DNA of 64,000 nucleotides from Apium graveolens (taxonomy: Eukaryota > Streptophyta > Magnoliopsida > Apiales > Apiaceae): contig NC_133652.1 in NCBI RefSeq assembly GCF_009905375.1, positions 21,401,262-21,465,261 of the forward strand, written 5' to 3'. Shown here one piece after another: positions 48,798-58,681 of the stretch (its first letter is position 1; every line of letters begins with the position of its first letter). The notes below the pieces were generated by a model, which saw only the letters and a list, made by a program, of their open reading frames with translations, made no database searches and had not been told where the DNA came from. The position numbers and the translations under genes were made by a program.

Positions 48798-50968
48798 CGA
48801 TACATTAATTGTAATGAGGTTATTAGGCTTCACACATATGATGTAATGAGGTTTTGTAGAATTAAGCGTTTCCATTAATTGTTGGAGTTGTGCCTGTAAA
48901 TTTTTTTAATAGTAACCGTTTTTACCTTCTTGCAAAAGAAAGGGCTTGAAATATTTCTATAGTTCCAAATGTTTACAGTATCACTGGAAAAAATAAAATC
49001 AATTCATTGCGTTAATGACAAGAACCTTTTTATTTCTATACCTTGAACCGAGATCCTGTAGATGAGAACTTGGAAGATTTAGATGATGACTTGGTTGTCT
49101 CTTCAGGAAGTGGTGGGAAAAGGCAAGCTACAAAAGAGCATTTGGAAGCACTCAACAAATCTTGATGTTCGGCCACAACATAGTCTTTGTTTTTGTCCAA
49201 AAATAGATCAGATTGATATTGGACCTAAAACCAACATGCAGCATGAAGCCATGTAATTTAGAAGACTCCTCCAGTTTGCAGCACTTAGTAAAAACAAGCA
49301 CAAGATAAACAATTAAGTCGGCAGTAGCAGGCAAATGCTCACAGTATTTTATGTGAAGACATCAGACTTGATCATGAAACACCCTTGAATACACAAATCT
49401 CAAATATTATGATGAGAAACATGATATTATTCATTATCCTACCAGGCTTCGTCAAGCAGAGCAACGATCCCTCCAGGTTTCTGCAAACGAAGTCAATAGA
49501 ACCTTTGGTGAAACATTTACTGTAAGATCTATAATTAGCCGAACTAGTAACTGTTAAGTACTCTATATATTGAAGACATATCTCTGGACTCAAAATCGTA
49601 CATCATGAGTTATAATGTTAGACCAAGAAAATCAATCCCTTAGTGCATGACCCGTAGTCTGATTTTTGAATGAAATCATTACGCTCCCTATAGCGATAAT
49701 TCAGCAGCATCTATGTTCAATTTCAAAAAGGTTCACTTTGCATTTTTTAGCAATCCCTTGATGAAGCATATTTAACCCTAAAAAAATGCCACTCCCCAAA
49801 CAATTATGTAAGTATTTAGCAAAAGAACGATAATGCAATTATGGTTGAATAAAATAATTGAGTGAGCATAAGATCCGTGTAATACATATAACACTTTGAC
49901 TTTGACTAATCTAACAGTTGGCGTATTATGATAAATGAGTTGTTTTTTAAACATATCCACACTCTCTAAATATAGTACACTTTGTAGCTTATGGGGATAA
50001 AAGTGAAAAAACTTAATTATAGTAAAAAATTCAGTGCAGTAATTGCATTTATTAATCATCGTGAATTGGCATAGACCTTAAATTGACAACATTTTAGGTA
50101 CAAAAGGGGTACTCAACAACAATACAAAAGAATATATATTATTAGTAGTGGATTTCCGGGACATCATAGGAAAGATAATTTCACTATATTTGTGAACGAC
50201 AGGTCCGGATATAGTATTTTATTTGAGTATAGTAGCCCTGCCTAGATTCATGCTTTTAGACACTGCAAAATCAGATAAAAAATTATCTTCATCAACCAGT
50301 AAATTACACATTTTGACTTAATGTACCACACTGGCCACATGGCAGGTCCGTGCAGTGGACCTTTGGATGCCTAACATGCACTTGGCTCAAAAATGCACTC
50401 AGACTCAACAACAAAGATACTTCTTGATCAAAAGAGTCACTCTCTGTCCGTCTCTCCGCTATTGTACTACCAAGCAACACTTCTGCTATTCCATAGCAGG
50501 CAGATCGACATTTATCAGGCGGAACTATATACGTTATTCGTCAAGCACTAAGCATGCTATCTACAGTCTAGTACGCGGTATTTCTTGCTCATTAGTACTC
50601 TAACAGTTCGTCTTTCGTGTAGCAGAGAGGGTAGGCGAAGTTATATTCTCTCTTCCAGTCTTGGGAAGTTGCTCAGATTGAACAGCATTTTAGTCCTCCA
50701 ACATCGCTAATGACATCGAAGAAATAAGCTCCATCTTCTAGTCTTTTACTATATAGAACTGAATGTTTGTGTTGTACTTTACTATTAGAAACTAGCTTTA
50801 GCCTGCAGATTATCATAATTCAGGTCAATAACTAACCTAAAGGTTTACCTTTTCAATCAGATCTAGGACATCTTGGTTATCGACAAACTCTATGTAGCTC
50901 CAGTTGATCGCCTCTTTTGTATACTCCTCTTGTTCCATCTTGAACACATGTTGTTAAATCGCCAAATT

Positions 50969-53606
50969 AATAACCTTTATTAATAAACAAAACCTTCTTT
51001 CAAATGGTACTTAGTTTCACTTATTTTTTGGTACCACCATTTTGATTTCACTTTTTCATCATGAATAACTTTAACTCTAATATCCTTTTTGATTCGACTT
51101 ATAATTCTATATATATATATATAGGGTCTTATTCCATTGAGAAGCTTTTTTTGGTGAGATATGAGATCTAATCTCAGCCATAAAAATTTAAATATATTTT
51201 TAATCTACAACATTCATTTTAAATCCCATCATCTTCTCCAACCATTATCTCTTCTATCTTCTCTCTACTTACCATCCACCATTACCTCCAATTACCGGCA
51301 ACCACCATTTCCGGCCACCACCACTGCCGGTGACCACCACTACCTCCGGCGATCACCGAAAAATCATCACCGGCAAACATAAAATCACCACCGTCAAATT
51401 AAAAAAACACCCCCGGAATATAAAAAATCACCACTGAAAAATGAAAAATCACCACCGGAAACACAAAAATCACCACATAGCCACCGGTAAAAAAAAATCA
51501 AAGTCTATACTCACCACCGGAAAATCAAAAATCACCATTAAAAAATGAAAAATCACAGCAACCGACAACTGATAAACAAAAAATCACCTCCGAAATAAAC
51601 AAATCACCACAACCGGTCACTGCCTATACTCACCAGATCCTACCACCAACTCAATTCATCAACTCCGATCACCACCATTAGAACAAAAATCACCATATTT
51701 AACTATAAATAGCATAGTCAAATCCACCATGTCATCATCACCACCACAATAACCATCACCATCCATTGACCCCCGATATCGGAAGAATTACCAAAATTTA
51801 TTAAAAAATTACCCATGATATTGATCAAAAGATTTCAAACTATACACAGTAGAGCAATTGCAAGGCCAATATTCAAGGTAAAACTCTGATCGATGAAATT
51901 AACTGTGGACGAATCAGTAAAAACAGATCCAATGGCGAATGAATTGAGCTTGAACGGAAAGTGCGGTGGTGTGCGTATAGTTGTGTGTATGTAATCCGTT
52001 GTGGAGAGGGAGGGAGGGAGAGAGAGAGAGAACAGTTCGGCGATGAGTAGTATAGTGGCGGTGGCATCGGGTGGTAAGGGTGGAGAGAGTGCAGTGGTGG
52101 GTGGGTTGAATGTCCAGAGAGAATTGACAAGAAAATAGTTGGGTGGAAGAAGGAAATGTGTGGTAGGGATTAAAAGAAAAATAAAAAATATTATAAAATG
52201 GAGGGCTGAGATCAGATCTCATATCTCATTATAATTGGGGTTCTCATTTGAGCAACTCCCTATATATATATATATATTATTTTTACCCGTTTTTCTTTAT
52301 TAATAAATTTTTTTAAGTGATACTTTTTTTTCACTTATCTTTTGGTTCTATCACCTTTTGTTTTTTTTATTTTTATGATTCATGGTGTAACTCTAGGTGT
52401 AATATTTTTATCGTTTTTTATTTCTATATGACTTATAATTCTATATGTATTATTTTTACCCGTTTTTCTTTATTAATAAACGAAACATATTCACTTATTT
52501 TTTAGTTCCACCACCTTTTGGTTTCACCTTTTATAACTCCAAGTGTATTATTATTATCCTTTTTTATTACTATATGACTTATAATTGTATATGTATTATT
52601 TTTACTCATTTACAAAATTTTTATAAGCCATATTTTTTTATTATTTGTATAGGTTTGAATCCTATTTTTAAATATATTTTAAAATAAATAAGTTCACAAA
52701 TTGGCTCAACTAAATAGGCTCCGAGAAATATAAACCGCGATCAAGTAAATAGGTCATGTGTTTAAATTGAAAATTTTTAATTTAGAATTTTTTAATTTGT
52801 TGGTATAATTCCATATTAATAAAATGGTATGAATATTATAAAAAATTGTATTTTGGTTTCACCACTGGAAAATAATAAAATTGTCCAAACCGTAATATGA
52901 TAACAATTCTATTTCCGTAGAACTCCAAATTATTTCTTGATAGGGTACTTGGTTTCATCTTAGTACGGTTACGCCTTATTTTGGTTTCACCCCTATAGTT
53001 CTCTTTCACCCCTATGTAGCTCTAAATATATCATTTTTATTCTTTTTTATTTATATATGGCTTATAATTATATATGTAATACTTTACTCGTTTTTTGATT
53101 CTTATAGACCACATATTCATATTGTTTTTATATAAACAAAATCGTATATACATTGTAATTTCTAGATTCATACCTACGGAATGCTATTTTAGCACCAATT
53201 GCAAATTTATACATACATAATGAATATTTTATCATAAAAAATTATGTAATCACAAACTATATAAAAACACAAATTCAGCTAACAATAAGAAATTTAATAT
53301 GCAATTACTTAGTGATGTTGATTTAATTTTTTATTAAATTATCCATCAATCGTGTCGCGGCTTAAGTTTTATTGTAAAATATTAGTTATATTTTTTGAAC
53401 AATAGATACATAATAATGTTAAGTTTATTGTTATAATAAGATTTGAATTAATGAAAGTTACATATAATTTAAAAATGAAAATTATAATAATCGTACAATT
53501 TTATTTATTATATATTTTAATAAAAAAATTAAAATAAATTTTTATAATCATTATTAAATACTGATATTTTGATCTCGGGCTGTGCTTCGCACGAGTTATC
53601 TAGTAG
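50969..53606. mobile_element. 2.6 kb insertion in the duplicated myosin intron, Helitron-like 3' end
   Basis: The intact gene reads 'gccaaattataattaaagtg' where this copy has 'gccaaatt', 2.6 kb of extra DNA, then 'ataattaaagtg'. Near the right edge is hairpin CTCGGGCTGTGCTTCGCACGAG (53,574-53,595), then ttat and CTAG (53,600-53,603), a Helitron-type 3' end; a few extra bases (tagtt) follow before the myosin sequence. The left edge does not start with TC, so boundaries or class are uncertain. The body has a degenerate 155-175 bp repeat ('tttttctttattaataaa', 'cttataattctatatgtatt') from 50,970 to about 53,100 and is interrupted by a TIR element. Confidence 0.6.
51123..52261. mobile_element. 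TIR DNA transposon, ~1.14 kb, non-autonomous
   Basis: Terminal inverted repeats of about 57 bp: the left starts AGGGTCTTATTCCATTGAGAAG, cut here to its first bases AGGGTCTTATTCC, and runs to GAGATCTAATCTCAGCC at 51,179. The right (52,204-52,261) reads inward AGGGAGTTGCTC.. to GATCTGATCTCAGCC. Both ends sit in (TA)n, so the target duplication is hidden. The interior has 'aaaatcaccaccgg' repeats (51,310-51,620) and a GA-rich stretch (51,990-52,035). No transposase. Superfamily not assigned; long TIRs fit Mutator-like elements. Confidence 0.7.
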
Positions 53607-54259
53607 TTATAATTAAAGTGTAAAAGCTGTCTTAGAATGGCGCACCAAAAATGACGAACTTATTACCTGGTTGAAATGCTGTTGCAGCTTCTCATTTGTA
53701 TAATTAATGCAAAACTGCTCAAAACTGGACCAAACATATATAATCAGCCCAGATTAAAATGAGGCAGTAGCAAAATCAATTTCAACCAGTCAAGACATGG
53801 AGGATGACCTAGTCAAGACATGGAGGATGAAGACATGGTCCATTCCTCTAAACAATAATCCTTTCAGTCGTAATTTACAAAACATGAAAACATAGGTTAT
53901 GTGTGTCTCCCTTTGTGTGTCTTATAATAAAATATTGATTAGTACTGGATGTTATGACCTCCTGTGTGCTTACAATTTATAATGGAAGGTGGCTGTGAAA
54001 GAACTGTTTCATGTCGCACGCCTCAATATATTATATATGTATAATAATGTTGATGGAGGAATTTGGTAACAACAAAGATTTGGTAACAACAAAGATTGAG
54101 GTTTCTCGCCGGAACTAAGATCTGTGACGGTGGTTCTTTGCCGGAAACTTAAGCGGTGTGTGGTTGTTTTAGGCTGAGATTGATCAGAGTAAGTGGTGGT
54201 TCTCTTATCAGTTCTCAACTTCTTACCCTCTCAATGTGCCTACGTACCCTTTATATAGG

Positions 54260-55353
54260 TGTAATATCCCGTAATTTTTTTAGAATTCGATTAATAATAG
54301 AATAATAGAAAAAAGTATTAAAATTTGATTAAGATTAGGATTTAAAATTGAATTAGAATAACATGCCTAAAATTTGGATCAGATTCTAATATGGATAACT
54401 TGTAGGTTAAGAAATAGGGTTTTGTATCGTTATAAATACATTCTATTCGTCTTCCTCGTTTTAATCATTAAAATTCGTAGGCCTTTATTCATAAAATTCA
54501 GCAGTTTTGCAAAATTCGTAGAAAATTCATCGTAAGTCAGAATTCAGTGATTCTAGACTTTTCGGAGAGATCTTTTCGTTCTCCACAACTTTTGTGTTTT
54601 GTGTTTTTCAAGATAACGTCGTTTAGAGGGTCAAAAAAGGCTAAATTCAGATCTGGTCAGATTTTGAGGTAAGTTTTCGATCGATCTTGCTAGATTTTCA
54701 AAATTATGTGATACGTGTATATTTGATTATCAAAATTTGGGCTGAGTGATTATATATTTGAGAGTATTATGTCTTAAGTTATATGTATCGAATATATATG
54801 TGATGTCTAGACGATAATTTGAGATCTTTGATTTGTGCCATGGTTTGTGAAAATATCAAATAAGAACTTAGGACCGCAGTCACCGGATTGTAGTGACAGT
54901 TTTGAGAAAATTTAGGACCGTTATCACCGGGTTGTAGTGGTCTTGGCATGAATTATGGGTTTTGAATTATTGTTGTTTATGTGTTATGTGTATCGTATGT
55001 ATCGAATAAGAATAAGAATAAGAAAGTGTATCAAAAGTGTTTGTTTCGTATATCGTATCGTATAGATTATCGTATTTTGTTATATGTGTTCATGTTACTT
55101 GGCCTACTAGTTGGATCGATTGATTTCTTGCTGGGCTGTATAGCTCATTACTTACAATTTCAGGTTTCGCCTAAGAGTTCGAGTTGGATAGCATTGAAGT
55201 TAGAGGACTTAGAATTGGAGTTGTTTGACTTTTAGACTTCTGTTAGCTGCGCTTTTGTAATAGTCTCCTTTGTAATTGAATTTTCGATTAGTAAATTGTA
55301 TTTTTTTTTAGTTTTGATTTAGAATTAATAGTCCGGATGTGCGGGTCATTACA
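54260..55353 (+). repeat. 5' LTR of mini element
   Basis: 1,094 bp, TG..CA ends, apparently identical to 55,530-56,623 at an exact offset of 1,270 bp. Confidence 0.95.
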
Positions 55354-55355
55354 GT

Positions 55356-55368
55356 TGGTATTCAGAGC
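55356..55368 (+). other. Primer binding site of mini element
   Basis: TTGGTATTCAGAGC, two bases past the LTR, is the initiator Met-tRNA primer site with one extra T relative to TGGTATCAGAGC. Confidence 0.75.
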
Positions 55369-55516
55369 AGGCTGTCTTTCGGAGTGTATTAGGTATGGGA
55401 CTAGTACATTCCCTAGGATTCGATCTTGTGGACCATAGTTTGACCTTTGGTAGATCAGGGGGTAGATGTGTCTCGAACTTTAGGATTGTTGTGAATTTGG
55501 GGACCAAATTCTTTTT

Positions 55517-55529
55517 AAGGAGGGTAGTA
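55517..55529 (+). other. Polypurine tract of mini element
   Basis: AAGGAGGGTAGTA directly precedes the 3' LTR. Confidence 0.8.
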
Positions 55530-56623
55530 TGTAATATCCCGTAATTTTTTTAGAATTCGATTAATAATAGAATAATAGAAAAAAGTATTAAAATTTGATT
55601 AAGATTAGGATTTAAAATTGAATTAGAATAACATGCCTAAAATTTGGATCAGATTCTAATATGGATAACTTGTAGGTTAAGAAATAGGGTTTTGTATCGT
55701 TATAAATACATTCTATTCGTCTTCCTCGTTTTAATCATTAAAATTCGTAGGCCTTTATTCATAAAATTCAGCAGTTTTGCAAAATTCGTAGAAAATTCAT
55801 CGTAAGTCAGAATTCAGTGATTCTAGACTTTTCGGAGAGATCTTTTCGTTCTCCACAACTTTTGTGTTTTGTGTTTTTCAAGATAACGTCGTTTAGAGGG
55901 TCAAAAAAGGCTAAATTCAGATCTGGTCAGATTTTGAGGTAAGTTTTCGATCGATCTTGCTAGATTTTCAAAATTATGTGATACGTGTATATTTGATTAT
56001 CAAAATTTGGGCTGAGTGATTATATATTTGAGAGTATTATGTCTTAAGTTATATGTATCGAATATATATGTGATGTCTAGACGATAATTTGAGATCTTTG
56101 ATTTGTGCCATGGTTTGTGAAAATATCAAATAAGAACTTAGGACCGCAGTCACCGGATTGTAGTGACAGTTTTGAGAAAATTTAGGACCGTTATCACCGG
56201 GTTGTAGTGGTCTTGGCATGAATTATGGGTTTTGAATTATTGTTGTTTATGTGTTATGTGTATCGTATGTATCGAATAAGAATAAGAATAAGAAAGTGTA
56301 TCAAAAGTGTTTGTTTCGTATATCGTATCGTATAGATTATCGTATTTTGTTATATGTGTTCATGTTACTTGGCCTACTAGTTGGATCGATTGATTTCTTG
56401 CTGGGCTGTATAGCTCATTACTTACAATTTCAGGTTTCGCCTAAGAGTTCGAGTTGGATAGCATTGAAGTTAGAGGACTTAGAATTGGAGTTGTTTGACT
56501 TTTAGACTTCTGTTAGCTGCGCTTTTGTAATAGTCTCCTTTGTAATTGAATTTTCGATTAGTAAATTGTATTTTTTTTTAGTTTTGATTTAGAATTAATA
56601 GTCCGGATGTGCGGGTCATTACA
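55530..56623 (+). repeat. 3' LTR of mini element
   Basis: Copy of 54,260-55,353, followed by the duplicated 'atagg'. Confidence 0.95.
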
Positions 56624-57654
56624 ATAGGGATCAAGCCTGACGTAGTTCTCGTATAACAAAAAATCTAATGGACTTAGACTTCTTATTCCTAGGTCCAGTA
56701 GAAGCCAATCCAACGTCCGTCTTCCGCTAGCTTTAGGAATGTCCAACTATGAGGCCCAACCGCGAAGGCCCAAGGCTCGTTCGTAATCGCAGGACTTCAC
56801 GGATAGTGCATCTCCCTGCGCAAGGATAACACTCCGCAACCGCTATCTCCCTTGATTCACGAACGCAGGTATAGCCACGGTTCACCCCAAGTGCCAGACG
56901 CGTCCCTGTCCCCCGAATGAGGATAACCCACCAGAAAGCAAGACAGGTGATCCCAAGCTCTTGGGTGCAAAGTGCAGGATGACTCCAAAGTTCTCCAACG
57001 CGGACACCCGTTGAATGCAAGAACAGAGTTCCCAAAGCACACACCGAGGTTAACCCCACATCCCCAACGACGACACCCGTTGAATACAGGAGGAGGCCTT
57101 CAATCATCAGGTATACCCCTGGAAGCCTTCAAGCTTTTCACGGACATCCCCCTGATTGACCGTCTCAAAGAGAGAATTCTTCAAAGAGTACCTATAACAA
57201 ATACGTTAGTAAAAATAACCTCCATTGCTCCTCTCCATACAAGCTATTCCATGAAGTCACCATTGAGTGCACATAGATCAATCACAGGACGCGTCCTAAC
57301 CCATTGGGCGCGCCCTTTCCTTCATAAACCCAACTCCGTTTCTTCATTAACCACCCATTATAGCGTGCCAAAGCTACAGGACACGTCCTAGTGGAGACAA
57401 GCGCGTCCTACAACTCCCATTACCATAAGATCACATTTACCAAATACATTCACCATGATTGACGCGTCTACTAAAATTGGGCGCGTCCTTCCCTATACAT
57501 ACACTACCCTACTTCGTCGTTGACAGACTATAGCTCATCTTCTAACAAGTAGGCGCGTCCTTCACGCTGGACGCATCCTAACCTCCTGCAACGCAATACC
57601 GAGTTTGACCGATCGTATTCCGCATTTGACCTGGGCCGAATTTTACATATAACA

Positions 57655-57668
57655 ACTACCCCCCAAAT
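57655..57668 (-). other. Polypurine tract of element II
   Basis: Minus strand ATTTGGGGGGTAGT next to the LTR end at 57,654. It is the counterpart of the tract at 43,268. Confidence 0.6.
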
Positions 57669-57826
57669 TCCATTTGCAGTTAACAACAAAATTGGAATTT
57701 TTATCCTTGAATCCGAGTAACGAAATTTGGCCCAAAACAATTGAACGCCTCATGGCCGTAGGACGCGTCTTGCTTTCACCTTATACCCGTGACACACAGC
57801 TGTCATCCACGTAGCCGTCCTCCTCC

Positions 57827-57834
57827 TATAAATA
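57827..57834 (+). promoter_or_regulatory. TATA box of the antisense gene
   Basis: TATAAATA lies in 'tcctataaatatcctccc', about 850 bp upstream of the antisense ATG at 58,682. A possible 5' UTR intron runs from a GTATGC donor near 57,985 to the acceptor 'ttcttttgcag' at about 58,500. It is a plausible independent plus-strand promoter inside element II. Confidence 0.5.
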
Positions 57835-58681
57835 TCCTCCCAACTCACAATTATACCTTATTCTCTTTCTTCCCAAAAACCGCCATTGCCGCCCTTTTAA
57901 GCAGGAGTTCCAAGGTCCAAAAATCTGGCGATCTATCCAGCCATTTCCCGATTTTCTCAGCTTAATCAATCCCCCAACTTACGAGGTATGCAAATCTTCC
58001 ATTATTTCTTAATTTCATTGAGCAAATCGACTATAACGAAAAAAAACTGTTCACATACCCCATGCTTCTATGAACTGTTCTTAGTTTCCCTTGTATGTAT
58101 ATATGTATATATCTGTAATTGGGTCGTGTTTTGCTCTTTTGATTCCACACTTACATGTTTCTAGGTTCGTAGATAGACTTCCCTCAAATCGATTGTAATC
58201 GATTGAAATTCCACTACATTGCAACCATGTTTGACGCGCCTTCCCGTTAGGGCGCGTCCTGTATATCCTTATTTAAGACGTGTTTAAGTTGTCCCAAACA
58301 AAGGTAATATAGAACCAAAAGCCTAATAGGACGCGTCACCATAGCACTTCTCTGCGATAGATTACTAGGACGCGCCTTCGAATGTCTCTAGTAGCTTCCT
58401 TCATTATCATTCATTTTTCTTTTCTTTCCCCTTTATCTTTTCTTCTCTCCCCTTTTTTTTTTGTGGACGCGTCCTCAAATTTTTGTTTATTCTTTTGCAG
58501 CTGGAGGACGCGTCTTCTTCCTCACCTTTCCATCCGTTTAAAGTCCTCAACAAATGCCTTAGAATCTACTCCTCGCACCTGATCTCTTTCAAACCCGACT
58601 TCCCTGAATCGGCATAGGACGAGCTCCTTTCTCAAAAAAGAAAGACGCGTCTTCCAATCTCTCAACTCAAAGACTTCTATA

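Larger units (their letters stand above)
48812..54047 (-). pseudogene. Duplicated, broken fragment of the myosin XI gene
   Basis: A near-identical copy of about 29,832-32,568, introns included. It holds a truncated exon (about 48,812-48,893, copy of 29,776-29,907) and full copies at 49,042-49,224, 49,443-49,480, 50,848-50,949 and 53,667-53,724. Damage: exon 30,334-30,460 is deleted (junction near 49,290), the acceptor before 50,949 has changed from CAG to CAA, and a 2.6 kb insertion splits the intron at about 50,969. There is no ATG or tail. Because introns are present it is a DNA-level duplication, not a processed copy. It lies precisely between two gypsy LTRs. It cannot make a motor. Confidence 0.93.
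54260..56623 (+). mobile_element. Mini LTR retrotransposon, 2,364 bp, nested, very recent
   Basis: Two 1,094 bp LTRs (54,260-55,353; 55,530-56,623) begin TGTAATATCCCG and end GGTCATTACA. They flank only 176 bp of interior. A 5 bp duplication 'atagg' (54,255-54,259; 56,624-56,628) is exact. The interior starts with a Met-tRNA-like primer site and ends with a polypurine tract, so orientation is plus. I found no difference between the LTRs by eye. There is no coding capacity; the 84-codon frame in each LTR (MLCVSYVSNKNKNKK..) is LTR sequence and has no recognisable domain. The long LTR with almost no interior is unlike classic TRIMs, whose LTRs are short. Confidence 0.93.
54048..57654 (-). repeat. 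3' LTR of element II, interrupted
   Basis: Segments 54,048-54,259 and 56,624-57,654 together make about 1.24 kb matching the element I LTRs (TGTTGATGGAGGAATTTGG to TACATATAACA). The nested insertion sits directly after 'ttatatagg', at the probable TATA box of the LTR. The distal part carries ten or so GGRCGCGYCC-type motifs (57,285-57,590). Confidence 0.85.

Noticed and set aside
48812..54047. A second functional myosin gene
   Set aside because: It has only five exons, one truncated, one exon deleted, one acceptor mutated and a 2.6 kb insertion.
54981..55235. 84-codon frame MLCVSYVSNKNKNKK (also at 56,251) as a gene
   Set aside because: It lies wholly within the mini element LTR and is repeated only because the LTR is. 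No domain, and tandem 'aagaat' triplets dominate its start.
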